Origin: CATQHQ01 sp965243805
GTDB taxonomy: Bacteria > Gemmatimonadota > Gemmatimonadetes > Longimicrobiales > Gaopeijiaceae
Length of the DNA stretch: 64,000 bases
Assembly: GCA_965243805.1 (NCBI GenBank)
Contig: OZ251577.1
Span: 2,790,001-2,854,000 of the forward strand
Direction of reading: 5' to 3'
Positions 1-8,373 of the stretch are shown here, in pieces. Position 1 is the stretch's first letter; the number at the start of each line of letters is the position of its first letter. Position numbers and translations under genes: made by a program. The notes below the pieces were generated by a model, which did no database searches, was not told the DNA's origin, and was given only the letters and a program-made list of their open reading frames with translations.

Positions 1-991
1 CCTTGTGGGCCAGCAGGGGCGGGCCGGCGCAGTCGCCCACCGCCCACACGCCCGGCGCGCTGGTCCGCATGGCGCCGTCCACGGCGATGAAGTCGCCCGA
101 CTCTGTGGTGGCCACGTCGGCTGCGTCGAGTCCCACGTCCTCGGTGTTGGGGACCCGTCCCACAGCGGACAGCACGTACTCCACGTCCAGTTGCCGCTCC
201 TGTCCCTCCGCGTCGGTGAAGGAGATCGACGCGCCGTTCTCTCCGGCCACCGTGTCCTGCACGCGGGCGCCGGCGAAGATGTCGATTCCACGCCGCTTGA
301 AGCTCCGGGCAACGGTGTCGGACGAATCCGCGTCCTCCACTGGCAATACCCGGTCCAGCGCCTCGATCACCGTGACCTTTGTGCCGTAGGCGTTGTAGAT
401 GTCGGCGAACTCCATCCCGACGGCGCCGGCGCCCACGACTGCCAGCGATTCGGGTGCCTTGTTCTGGAAGAGTGCGCCCGTGGACGACCACACCCGCTCC
501 TCGTCGATCTGGAGGAACGGCAGGCTGCGGGGACGAGACCCGGTCGCCAGGATCACATCCTTCCCGTGGATCACGTGCTTGCGCCCGTCGGTCTCCACCT
601 CCACGTCGCCGTCGCCGAGGAGTCGACCCCAGCCTTCCACATGGGTCACGCCGTTCTTCTTGAAGAGGAAGGAGACGCCCTTGGAGAGGCGGGCCGCGAC
701 CGTTCGGCTGCGCTTCTGGGCGGGCCCCAGATCGACCGAGAAGCCGTCGAAGGAGATGCCGTGGCCCTTGGCGTGGGCGAGTTCGTTGACGATGAGGGCG
801 CTGCTCAGCAGGGCCTTGGTGGGGATGCAGCCCACGTTCAGGCACACGCCGCCCAGTTTGTCGGCCTCCACGCACGCGGTGCGAAGTCCCAGTTGGGCCG
901 TGCGGATTGCGGCCACGTAGCCTCCGGGGCCGCCTCCGACGACCACGACATCGAAGTTCTGCTCGTTCTTGGGGTTCGGGGAGGGGGTCAC
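1..991 (-). CDS. lpdA: Dihydrolipoyl dehydrogenase, 3' end outside the window
   Basis: Flavoprotein disulfide reductase (E3) that reoxidises dihydrolipoamide in 2-oxoacid dehydrogenase complexes and passes electrons to NAD+. About 330 N-terminal residues are present. The FAD dinucleotide fold (VVVVGGGPGGYVA), the redox-active disulfide (GGVCLNVGCIPTKALL), the NAD-binding fold (VVGAGAVGMEF) and the FAD-binding AVGDCAGPPLLAHK are all visible; the dimerisation domain lies beyond position 1. I chose the GTG at 991, which sits just upstream of the conserved fold. An in-frame ATG at 1069 would add 26 low-complexity residues and has no clear Shine-Dalgarno site. The gene lies downstream of the amidohydrolase on the same strand. 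An E1 alpha/beta fusion that could share this E3 is at 38752-40905. Confidence 0.93.
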   Translation of the reverse strand, partial: MTPSPNPKNEQNFDVVVVGGGPGGYVAAIRTAQLGLRTACVEADKLGGVCLNVGCIPTKALLSSALIVNELAHAKGHGISFDGFSVDLGPAQKRSRTVAARLSKGVSFLFKKNGVTHVEGWGRLLGDGDVEVETDGRKHVIHGKDVILATGSRPRSLPFLQIDEERVWSSTGALFQNKAPESLAVVGAGAVGMEFADIYNAYGTKVTVIEALDRVLPVEDADSSDTVARSFKRRGIDIFAGARVQDTVAGENGASISFTDAEGQERQLDVEYVLSAVGRVPNTEDVGLDAADVATTESGDFIAVDGAMRTSAPGVWAVGDCAGPPLLAHK

Positions 992-1110
992 GAGGCGCCT
1001 CGCGTGCGGGGGTTGGGTTTGTTGGGACCGACTTGCCGGCTTTCGTTGGGGTTCGGCTTGCCGGCTCATGAGCTAAAGCTAACGACGGCGGAGGCCCGCT
1101 TGGCTCGGGC

Positions 1111-2424
1111 TCAAAGGTCGTCTCGATAGACCTTGCCGCCCTTCATCACCCACGCGACCCGCTCCAGCAGCGTGATGTCGTCCAGGGGGTTGCCGGGCAC
1201 GGCGATCAGGTCGGCGTACTTGCCGGGCTCCACGGCGCCCACGTCCGCTTCCCAGCCCATGATCATGGCCGAGATGCTGGTGGCGGAGGTGATCGCGTCG
1301 AGCTCGCTCTCGCCGAGTCCCACCCGCACCGCGAACTCGCGGGCGTTGTGGCCGTGCTCGAAGACGCCGGCGTCGGTGCCGAAGCCGATCGTCAGCCCTG
1401 CATCCAGCGCGCGACGGAAGGAGGCGCCGCGGTGCCGCATCATCTCGGTGGAGCGGCGGATCTGGGCCTCGGGCACCCCCAGGGCGGCGCCGTCGCGAGG
1501 TACGATCACGCCGACGTAGAGGGTGGGCACATAGAAGGTGCGACCGCTGCGCGCCGCCAGCATTTGCACGGCCTCGTCGTCCAGCATGGAGCCGTGGTCG
1601 ATGGTGCGGACGCCTGCCCGGATCGCGGCCTTGATCCCCTCCGTGCCGTGGGCGTGGGCGGCGACGAAGCTGCTCCAGCGCCCGGCCTCCTCGACCGCCA
1701 CCGCCAGCTCGGGTTCGGAGTACTGCTGGGCGCCCGGCGACAACCCCTGGGAGAGCACCGCCCCGGTGGCGAGGATCTTGGTGAAGTCGGCGCCGTGCTT
1801 GAAGTTGGTGCGCACCGCCGCCCGCACTTGGTCCACGCCGTCAGCCAGGTTCCGCACCGTGGGCACGTCCACGTAGATGGAGAACTGTCGCGCGTCGCCC
1901 GCCCCGCCGGTTGCGGAGACGTAGTTGCCCGCGACCTGCATTCGGGGGCCCGGGAGGACGCCGGCGTTGATCACGTCCCGGAGGCTCGTGTCCACGTAGG
2001 GCCAGGTGGGTCCCATGTCGCGGACGGTGGTGAAGCCGGCCCGAAGGGTGGTCAGGGCGTTGGCCGCGCCGTAGAGAGCCGCGTCGGCCGGGGTCGTGGT
2101 GACCAGCACGTCCTCCCAGTGAACGCCCACCTCGTCGGTCAGGTGAGTGTGAAGGTCGATGAGGCCCGGCAGGAGAGTCGCGCCTTCCAGGTGGATGATG
2201 CGGTCGGCGGCGTGGGCTTCCGCTTCCGCGCCCACAGCGGCGATGCGGTCGCCCTCCACCAGCACGGTGCCGGGCTCGGTGACGACGCCCTTGCCGTCGA
2301 TGAGGCGGGCGGAGCGGAGGAGGGTCGTTGCCGGCGCGTCCTGGGCCGCGGCCAGCGGGGCCGCCGAGGCCAGCGGAGCCAGGATGCACGCGGCACGCGC
2401 TCCCCAGCGACAGACACGGCGCAT
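1111..2424 (-). CDS. Secreted amidohydrolase family protein (imidazolonepropionase/prolidase-like)
   Basis: Metal-dependent amidohydrolase with a TIM-barrel fold, probably exported. It has the N-terminal beta-sandwich motif (LIDGKGVV, GTVLVEGDRIAAVG), the first metal ligands in GLIDLHTHL, a candidate carboxylated lysine in FTKILATGAV, the metal histidines in AAHAHGTEG and TIDHGSMLD, and the catalytic aspartate in GFGTDAG. The closing ADLIAVPGNPLDDI is typical of the family. The substrate cannot be deduced; peptidase, imidazolonepropionase-like and cyclic-amide hydrolases share this pattern. I chose the ATG at 2424, which begins a signal peptide (RRVCRWGARAACILAPLASAAPLAAAQ). The frame stays open to 2508, but the extra residues are only an 18-bp tandem repeat encoding Arg/His-rich sequence. 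Confidence 0.88.
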   Translation of the reverse strand: MRRVCRWGARAACILAPLASAAPLAAAQDAPATTLLRSARLIDGKGVVTEPGTVLVEGDRIAAVGAEAEAHAADRIIHLEGATLLPGLIDLHTHLTDEVGVHWEDVLVTTTPADAALYGAANALTTLRAGFTTVRDMGPTWPYVDTSLRDVINAGVLPGPRMQVAGNYVSATGGAGDARQFSIYVDVPTVRNLADGVDQVRAAVRTNFKHGADFTKILATGAVLSQGLSPGAQQYSEPELAVAVEEAGRWSSFVAAHAHGTEGIKAAIRAGVRTIDHGSMLDDEAVQMLAARSGRTFYVPTLYVGVIVPRDGAALGVPEAQIRRSTEMMRHRGASFRRALDAGLTIGFGTDAGVFEHGHNAREFAVRVGLGESELDAITSATSISAMIMGWEADVGAVEPGKYADLIAVPGNPLDDITLLERVAWVMKGGKVYRDDL

Positions 2425-2474
2425 GAGGCGGTGGTGTCGCATGGGGCGATGGTGGCGCACGAGGCGGTGGTGGC
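2421..2474. repeat. 18-bp tandem repeat, 3 imperfect copies
   Basis: Three imperfect copies of an 18-bp unit (gcatgaggcggtggtgtc and variants) overlap the start of the amidohydrolase. Each copy places a potential ATG or degenerate ATG in the same frame, so the start region itself has been multiplied. Confidence 0.8.
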
Positions 2475-2511
2475 GGCGTGGTGTCCGAGCCCGGTTGAGG
2501 CGGGTCATTTG

Positions 2512-2555
2512 GTCTCCTGGTGCAGTTTCGTCTCCTGGTGCATTTCGTTTCCTGG
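2512..2555. repeat. 17-18-bp tandem repeat, about 2.5 copies, intergenic
   Basis: Copies of gtctcctggtgcagtttc with 18- then 17-bp spacing fill most of the gap between the defence operon and the amidohydrolase. No terminator-like hairpin was seen here. Confidence 0.75.
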
Positions 2556-2571
2556 CGTGAGGCTGTTCCGA

Positions 2572-3600
2572 TCAGTCCAAGTAGCCGCTGTACCAGAGGC
2601 TGCCGAGCGTGAGCCCTTCCTCGGTCATCGACTCCACGACACTATCGTCGCTTGCTCGCCGAGTCTTGGCAAACCCGTCTTCTCCCTTCTCGAGTATCCA
2701 CGTTTCATTTGGACTGAGGGTGTCAACGAAATGCGGGTGGTGCGTAGTGACCAAGAACTGCGATGCGTCGCGCTGCTTTGTAGAGTGGCGACGGAACTCG
2801 CGAGCAACCACATCGAGCGACTTGTGGTGCAGCCCGTTCTCCGGTTCTTTGACGCAAATGAACGACGGCGATGGGTCTTCCAGCATCAGCAGATATGCAA
2901 ACAGTTTCCGTGTGCCGTCGGATACTTGCTGTGCGTAGAATGGGTCCTCAAAGCCCTTGTCGTTGAAGCGAAGCAGCAGGCGGCCGTCCGAGCTTCGTGC
3001 GGTGTCGATACTGTCGATTCCGGGCACCATCTCGGCAACCCTTTGCACGATTCCCCGAAAACGACTCCGATGCTGCCGCTCCATGAACTGGACCACGTTA
3101 CCCAAGTTATCGCCGTGGACCCTGAGGCCTTCCAGGAACCGGCGAACCGACGCCATGCGAGGATGCTGTTTCAGGTTGCCCAGCGTTGCGATTACAGGTC
3201 TGCGCTTGTCGTCGAGCGCGACAGCTCGGAGACGCTCGCGTGCGACGTAGGGGCGACCGGCAGAGTCGGTGTCGATGGCGAGTTCGTAGGTGATGGGGCG
3301 GGCGGCGGAGTCCTGGCGATAGCAGACCTGGAACTCTATCGGGCCGGTGCTTCCTTGGGAGCGGATGCGTTGGAACCCGCCTCGGCCATGTGAGTGGCAG
3401 GCTTCCTCTACTCCGAGCCTCACGCAGTCGCTGAGGAAGCCGAAGGCGTCGAGCAGCGAGCTCTTGCCGACTCCATTCCTGCCGATCACGACCGTCATCG
3501 GGGTCAAAGGGTCGGCGCTCTGGGTGCTCCAGAGCTTCCCCAGCGTGACGTCGCGGAGGACCCGATAGTTGGCGACGCGGATGCCTTCGATCTTGGGCAT
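2572..3600 (-). CDS. AAA/ABC-type ATPase (COG4637/AAA15-like), last gene of the defence operon, altered Walker B
   Basis: RecF/SMC-like ATPase of 342 residues, the type often paired with TOPRIM-like effectors in defence loci. Walker A is GRNGVGKSSL (residues 40-49), the signature-like stretch is QVSDGTRKLF (about 225-234), Walker B is FICVKEPENG (247-256), and the H-loop is TTHHPH. Walker B is unusual: the first acidic residue (usually D or E before EPE) is lysine 251 (codon 2848-2850), while the next glutamate, the presumed catalytic base, is kept. It starts 12 nt after the DUF499 stop and is presumably co-transcribed with it. It is not a close paralogue of the other five ATPases here. No separate nuclease gene follows it. 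The family call is good; the role is inferred from context. Confidence 0.85.
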   Translation of the reverse strand: MPKIEGIRVANYRVLRDVTLGKLWSTQSADPLTPMTVVIGRNGVGKSSLLDAFGFLSDCVRLGVEEACHSHGRGGFQRIRSQGSTGPIEFQVCYRQDSAARPITYELAIDTDSAGRPYVARERLRAVALDDKRRPVIATLGNLKQHPRMASVRRFLEGLRVHGDNLGNVVQFMERQHRSRFRGIVQRVAEMVPGIDSIDTARSSDGRLLLRFNDKGFEDPFYAQQVSDGTRKLFAYLLMLEDPSPSFICVKEPENGLHHKSLDVVAREFRRHSTKQRDASQFLVTTHHPHFVDTLSPNETWILEKGEDGFAKTRRASDDSVVESMTEEGLTLGSLWYSGYLD

Positions 3601-3612
3601 GGTGGCGAATCT

Positions 3613-6519
3613 CTAGTCCGTCTCCTTGCGGACAGTCACGGTGTTGTCCAGGTCAAGATCGTCCAAGACCTGCCTGACGTCGGCTTCGAGTCGGCCAGCG
3701 GTGTTCGCGCTCACGCGCACCGAGAAATCCACCGACACCTTCAGCGCGGAATCCACGGCGCGCAGCTTGGGTACCAGCTTCAAGCCGACCCGGTTCCAGC
3801 TTTCCGAGGGTACTGCGCCGCGGATGCGCAACGTGACCGGGAACTGGTCTGACTGGTCTGACTGGTCTGTTGTGGACGTGCCCCGATCGGGCGTCTGTTG
3901 CTCGCCGGTGCCGTCGCCGGTGCCAGTGCTGTCGCTGGTCCCCGGGCCGTCGCCGGGTTCTGGTCCGATGCCGGGCTCGGGCGTCAGCTCCAGCTCCGTC
4001 TCACCGAGCTTCTGTTCCCACTCTGGTTGCGACGACGCGGCGCGCAGCTGCTCGGCCTTTGCGCGCTTGAGCAGGTAGACGCTGGCTTCGAACGCCACTT
4101 CGTCGGGTCCGACGTGCTCGCGGAACCACAGTCGCTCGTATTGGCCGCCCTTGGCACCGGGCGCGGGCTCTCCAGAAGCCAGCCCGAACTCTCCTTTGGC
4201 CACGAACTCGACGATCTTCTTGCGCAGGACGGCGTCAGGGTCGGCGAGGCGCGTGAGCGAGCCGTTGAGGAAGCTCTGGCGCAGGCTGGTGAGAGGCCAC
4301 GCGCCGGCATCCTTCAACGCCGGAGGCCAGTGCCGGTCGATGTAGCCTGCCCCCACCGACTCGTTGAGCAGCGCTTCCGACTTGAGAGCGGCGACGACCC
4401 GGCCGCACAGCGACGAGCCCGCGCTGGCGTGCCCGGCCCCCAGGTCGATCACCTTGAGCCCGCCCTCGGCTCGGGCGTCGGACAGCGCCACGTAACGGTA
4501 GCTGGCCCAGACCTCTTCCTTGGCCGCGTCCTCTGCCTCCTTGGTCTTGGACCGGACATCTCTGTGGTCGGCCGCGTCGAACTCGGTGCCCAGAAGACCA
4601 TCCTGGAGCTCGCGTGCGACGCGCATCCACGCCAGCCACTGCTCCGTCTTGTCGCGCAGCTCCCGCCCCGGCTTCTTGGCGCACCAGACCAGGGCGCCCG
4701 GATACAGTCTGGGCGAAGTGCCTCGGGCACGCGTCCACTCGGCCACCTGTTTCCTAGCTGGACCATGGGCTTCCCTAGCTGGACCAGCGTCGGCCCACTC
4801 GGTCCACGGGTCGAGCACCACCAACGACAGGCGCGGCGAATCCGGCACGTCGGCGCCCTCCTCGGGGAAGCAGGCGATCGGCAACGTGGCGCCGCGCTCG
4901 AACTCGGCCCGCACCAGCTTGGCGAGTGCGGGGCGGACCTCCCCGTGCTCGTCCAGTGAAGCCCGCCGGTCGCTGACCACCTTCTTGAGGGTGGCTTGGT
5001 GGTGGATGCGGAAGCCGTCGTCTCCCGCCTTGCGGACGAAGAACCCTCGCGCCTCCAAGTCCGCAGCGGCGTTGTCGATGGTGGCGGTGTCCACGTCGGG
5101 CTCGCCCAGTGCGAATCGCAGCTCCGGCAGGTGCGCCACCTTCTCCACCTGGCCGCCGGACGACTCGAAGAGGATGGCGGCGCCGACGCGCCGATGCAGG
5201 TCGCGAAGGGGACCCTTGGCGTCCGCGTCCAGCGCTGCTGCGTGTGCGGTCGGCCCGGTCAGGTCGGCCTCGATGGCGGCGTCCAGGCGGGTCTCGCCCA
5301 GCTGTCCCAAGACCACGGCGCGGAACCCGGGATCGTGGAGCGGAGCCGAACCCAGCGTGATCAGCGGCTCGGTGCGCGCCTTTCTGAAGTGGTCCTTCGC
5401 CGCCCACGACACCCACTGGGCCAGCATCGCCAGCGCGCCCCGCGTCTGCTGGAACTGGGACAGCGCGCGCCACTTGCGTTGAAAGACGGACAGGGTTGCC
5501 GGATGAAAGGGATAGCACGCGCCGAACTGGTCCCGCAGCAGCTCCTTCGCCTTGCGTTCCGTGCGCGCTGTGTCCACGGCCATCCGCTCGCGGGGAAGGC
5601 GGGCGGCTCGATCCAGGCACCAGCTCGCATAGGTGGAGGCGATGCGTCCCCGGACTCTCTCGCTGCCCAGGTCCTCGAAGAGGCGGCGGCGCACGACCTC
5701 GGCGATCTCCGACTCGTCGTTGGCGATCAGGTCCCGCGCCACGCGGCGGACGACCTTGGTGATGCGCTCCTGCTGCCGCAAGTCCCAGTCGGTCATCTCG
5801 ACCTGGCTGCGCGGCAGGCTGATCACCGCCGCCACGCCGACGTTGCCAGTGACCGCCACAGTCAGGTTCTGGATGAAGGCGTGGAACGGATCGGCCATGC
5901 CCCGGTGGCGGTTCACGAAGTTGAGCACCTCGTCGAAGAGCAGCAGCACGGGACCCTGCGCCGCCGTGAACACCCGGCCCAGCGCCTCGGTGCCCGGCGG
6001 CGTAGTGCGGGCCGCCGAACCGAGGGCCTCGACGCCCGAGTTGCCCGCCAGCTGCCGGGCCAAGTCGATCCACGGCGTCTCGCGACCTTCTCGAGGGTCC
6101 CATGCGCTGCCCGCGAAAACGCCGACCCGGGCCTTGGGGATCTCGGCCACGCCGGACTTGGCCACGAGCTCGGCCACGCCCGGGTACGCGGTCGCCTCCG
6201 CGCCGGCCCGCGCCAAGTGGTAGAGTGCCGCCAGCGTGTGCGTCTTGCCGCCCCCGAACTGGGTGACCAGCGTGAGCACCGGGGCCGTGTTCCCGGTCTG
6301 CCGCGCCAGCCGCCGCAGCACCATGCCGGCGTGGTCGTTCAGGGCGCGAGTGAAGCATGTGCGGGCAAAGAACTGCTCCGGGTCGCGGTAGTCCTCGGGC
6401 GCGGTGCCCGCGACCACCTGCTCCAGCGCGATGGCGAACTCGTCCGGGCTGAACGAGCGGCCTTCGCGCACTTCCTTGCGCAGGGTTGCGATCTTGTACC
6501 AGGGGGTTGCAGGGGGCAT
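3613..6519 (-). CDS. DUF499 family P-loop ATPase (anti-phage associated)
   Basis: Large P-loop ATPase of about 968 residues matching the DUF499 family, known next to DUF1156 methyltransferases and helicases in phage-defence islands. Walker A is TQFGGGKTHT (about residues 86-95) and Walker B is VLLLFDEVLN (191-200). The C-terminal third has a low-complexity Gly/Pro/Thr/Asp linker (EPGIGPEPGDGPGTSD, then DQSDQSDQF) before a small final domain. I chose the ATG at 6519 (MPPATPWYK), 11 nt after the DUF4276 stop. The frame is open to 6594, but that would overlap DUF4276 by 64 bp. Short tandem repeats occur in the coding sequence at 3842-3870 and 4753-4794. The biochemical role is not established from sequence; NTP-driven action on DNA with the methyltransferase and helicase is inferred. 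Confidence 0.88.
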   Translation of the reverse strand: MPPATPWYKIATLRKEVREGRSFSPDEFAIALEQVVAGTAPEDYRDPEQFFARTCFTRALNDHAGMVLRRLARQTGNTAPVLTLVTQFGGGKTHTLAALYHLARAGAEATAYPGVAELVAKSGVAEIPKARVGVFAGSAWDPREGRETPWIDLARQLAGNSGVEALGSAARTTPPGTEALGRVFTAAQGPVLLLFDEVLNFVNRHRGMADPFHAFIQNLTVAVTGNVGVAAVISLPRSQVEMTDWDLRQQERITKVVRRVARDLIANDESEIAEVVRRRLFEDLGSERVRGRIASTYASWCLDRAARLPRERMAVDTARTERKAKELLRDQFGACYPFHPATLSVFQRKWRALSQFQQTRGALAMLAQWVSWAAKDHFRKARTEPLITLGSAPLHDPGFRAVVLGQLGETRLDAAIEADLTGPTAHAAALDADAKGPLRDLHRRVGAAILFESSGGQVEKVAHLPELRFALGEPDVDTATIDNAAADLEARGFFVRKAGDDGFRIHHQATLKKVVSDRRASLDEHGEVRPALAKLVRAEFERGATLPIACFPEEGADVPDSPRLSLVVLDPWTEWADAGPAREAHGPARKQVAEWTRARGTSPRLYPGALVWCAKKPGRELRDKTEQWLAWMRVARELQDGLLGTEFDAADHRDVRSKTKEAEDAAKEEVWASYRYVALSDARAEGGLKVIDLGAGHASAGSSLCGRVVAALKSEALLNESVGAGYIDRHWPPALKDAGAWPLTSLRQSFLNGSLTRLADPDAVLRKKIVEFVAKGEFGLASGEPAPGAKGGQYERLWFREHVGPDEVAFEASVYLLKRAKAEQLRAASSQPEWEQKLGETELELTPEPGIGPEPGDGPGTSDSTGTGDGTGEQQTPDRGTSTTDQSDQSDQFPVTLRIRGAVPSESWNRVGLKLVPKLRAVDSALKVSVDFSVRVSANTAGRLEADVRQVLDDLDLDNTVTVRKETD
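3842..3870. repeat. 9-bp tandem repeat (3 copies) in the DUF499 linker
   Basis: Three copies of gactggtct in frame encode the D-Q-S repeat of the C-terminal linker of the DUF499 protein. Confidence 0.75.
4753..4794. repeat. 21-bp tandem repeat (2 copies) in the DUF499 gene
   Basis: The core cctagctggacca occurs at 4753 and 4774, exactly 21 bp apart, and encodes GPAREA/GPARKQ. It inserts seven codons in frame. Confidence 0.8.
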
Positions 6520-6530
6520 GAAGCGACAGC

Positions 6531-7172
6531 TCAGTTGCGGTTGTGGTGGGCCAGCGTCTCCAGGCGAGAAAGCCATGCGTGAAAGCGCGGACACTGCCGA
6601 CGAATGGCGTCGAGACCGATTGTCCGGGCGACCAGCGGCCCGTGTACTGGCTTGTCGTATTTCGGGATGGTTCGTTCGAGTCGCTTGCTGGGCGCGGTAC
6701 TGCGGTCGTCGTTGATGTCTTCCGGCGTCAGGAATCGGCGTCTGACGGCCGCCAAGTCGGAAATGACTCGATCGGAAACGCCCACAGCGCGAAACGCCGC
6801 CACGTCGGAGAACAGCAAGCCCTCGAATTCATGCTTTTGCACGTACGGAAACACGGGCCAAGCGTTCGGTATGCGCTTCTCGATCTCCTGGGACAGGTGC
6901 TGTTCCAGAGCCTCGACGGTGCGGTCGCCCTTGTCCCGAAATCCGTAGTAGTCCACCAGTGACGTGACTGCATCGAACGTGTAATGCCATTGAACCATAT
7001 CGTTCACAAGGCGTCTTGTCGTGACGTCGCCCCCTCCGCCCTCTCCGCCCATGGAACGCCCGATCAGCATGGGGTGAGGGATGACCATCTTCGGCGACAA
7101 GTGATCCTTGAGCACCTCGTGGACAAACACTTCCTCGGTCTGCCCTTCCACCGATATCGCGAGACGAATCAC
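6531..7172 (-). CDS. DUF4276 family protein (predicted TOPRIM-like effector)
   Basis: Protein of 213 residues matching the DUF4276 pattern: an N-terminal strand ending in an acidic residue (LAISVEGQTEE), then VTSLVDYYGFRDKGDRT with further acidic positions, and KHEFEGLLFSDV. DUF4276 is related to the RloB/OLD-type TOPRIM fold and is typically encoded directly after a COG4637 ATPase, the arrangement seen here. The GTG start overlaps the stop of the upstream ATPase by 4 bp (GTGA), indicating translational coupling. By analogy with ATPase/TOPRIM pairs such as PARIS (AriA/AriB) and AbiL it may be a nuclease or toxin held by the ATPase; that is inference. The first codons of a second copy survive at 8308-8373. 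Confidence 0.85.
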   Translation of the reverse strand: MIRLAISVEGQTEEVFVHEVLKDHLSPKMVIPHPMLIGRSMGGEGGGGDVTTRRLVNDMVQWHYTFDAVTSLVDYYGFRDKGDRTVEALEQHLSQEIEKRIPNAWPVFPYVQKHEFEGLLFSDVAAFRAVGVSDRVISDLAAVRRRFLTPEDINDDRSTAPSKRLERTIPKYDKPVHGPLVARTIGLDAIRRQCPRFHAWLSRLETLAHHNRN

Positions 7173-8290
7173 GGACGACCACCCAATGCATTCTTCAGCC
7201 AGAGCTCGCCGGTCGAATACTCGTCGAGCCAGTGCGCGTACTTCACTGGATCGAACCGATTGATCTCAGTCCGGCCGTCCACCAGCGACAAGACCAATAT
7301 CTTGTCCAAACCGAACCTGTCCACCAGCAGGGGGGACTGGGTCGCGACGATGACTTGTCTGTCAACGGCAGCCGCCTTGATCATTCCGCCAATCACGGTA
7401 ACGGCCGCGGGGTGCAGCCCGAGCTCCGGCTCGTCCAGCAACAGCACATCGGGTAACAATTCGGACGGGAGGTTCAGCAACGTTACAAGCGCGACGAACC
7501 GCAACATCCCGTCCGAGGTCAGGTGGGCGCCCATCGTCTTGTCGACCCCCTTCATCCCCCACCGGAGAAGGACCTTGCCATACTTTTCCTCGATCCGAAA
7601 GCCGTCGAACCAGGGCATTCCCAGCGTGATGTAGCGGCAGATCAGATCAAGCCGAGGCTTGTCTTCGCGCTCGAGCAACAGAAGCACCGCAGCCAGATTC
7701 GCGCCGTCGCCGCGCAGGTGGCCGAAGTCCGTAACGTCCCAACTGATCTTAAGCCGCGAATGGAAGGACGTATCGTGAAACTGGTACACCTCCATGTCCC
7801 GAAGCAGGTCGACGAGGGCGCGGGCGGTCTTCGGCCTAGGGCCGTCGCCATTCGTCGCCGATGCGACTATTGCCTCGCGGTGGCCAGTCTGGTTGACCTG
7901 CTCCCACGATGCATCCGGTGGGCCGCCAACATCGGTGAACCGATACGCCTCGTCCGAAAACACGAACTGGTCCGTACCGGTGTGTGCAAGCGCGAAGCGG
8001 TAGTCGGCGCAAGCTCCCTCCTCGCAGCGGACGCGGATCTCCGCCTCTATCGACGATGTGGCCGTCGCGCCGCCAAAGAGCTGGTCGTCCGCGCCGCCGT
8101 GACGGCCCACGAACTCTCCCAAGCGTCGCATGTCGAGCATCCATCTCATCATCTCGAAGAACCGAATGACGTTGGACTTGCCCGACCCGTTGGCGCCGAT
8201 GAGAACGGCCACTTGGGGCAGATCCTTGATCTCCATGTCCGCCAAGGACCGGAAGCCCTTGATCCGTACCGATTCGATCGTGTTCGGCAT
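7169..8290 (-). CDS. COG4637/AAA15 ATPase, copy A, partner of DUF4276
   Basis: ABC/SMC-type ATPase of 373 residues. It has Walker A IGANGSGKSN (31-40), a TSDGMLRFVALV signature region, Walker B VLLLDEPELGLHP and an H/Q-loop region VATQSPLLVD. No TOPRIM or nuclease domain is fused to it. It is the tandem paralogue of copy B (8370-9491): the same length, near-identical first and last about 20 residues (MPNTIESVRIKGFRSLADME at the start, DEYSTGELW and LGGRP at the end) and a clearly diverged middle. It overlaps DUF4276 by 4 bp and starts 17 nt after the relic ORF. It probably senses a phage component or process and releases or activates DUF4276; this is inferred from related two-gene systems. 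Confidence 0.88.
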   Translation of the reverse strand: MPNTIESVRIKGFRSLADMEIKDLPQVAVLIGANGSGKSNVIRFFEMMRWMLDMRRLGEFVGRHGGADDQLFGGATATSSIEAEIRVRCEEGACADYRFALAHTGTDQFVFSDEAYRFTDVGGPPDASWEQVNQTGHREAIVASATNGDGPRPKTARALVDLLRDMEVYQFHDTSFHSRLKISWDVTDFGHLRGDGANLAAVLLLLEREDKPRLDLICRYITLGMPWFDGFRIEEKYGKVLLRWGMKGVDKTMGAHLTSDGMLRFVALVTLLNLPSELLPDVLLLDEPELGLHPAAVTVIGGMIKAAAVDRQVIVATQSPLLVDRFGLDKILVLSLVDGRTEINRFDPVKYAHWLDEYSTGELWLKNALGGRP

Positions 8291-8307
8291 GAGTCGTTTC
8301 TCCCGTT

Positions 8308-8373
8308 CTACTTCGGTGCCGCCAAGAGCATGGCGTCGGTCTGGCCCTCTGCCGACACCGCGAGACGAATCAC
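8308..8373 (-). pseudogene. Chimeric relic: DUF4276 start fused to methyltransferase stop (duplication scar)
   Basis: A 21-codon ORF begins with the DUF4276 N-terminus (MIRLAVSAEGQT, compare MIRLAISVEGQT at 7172) and switches in frame to DAMLLAAPK-stop, the exact C-terminus of the DUF1156 methyltransferase at 9508-9534. Its GTG overlaps the stop of ATPase copy B by 4 bp, exactly as the intact DUF4276 does with copy A. The 17 nt after its stop match the 16-nt spacer between the methyltransferase and copy B. This is the junction of a tandem duplication of the segment methyltransferase tail - ATPase - DUF4276 head. It is probably non-functional as a protein, but may keep translational coupling to copy A. 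Confidence 0.85.
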
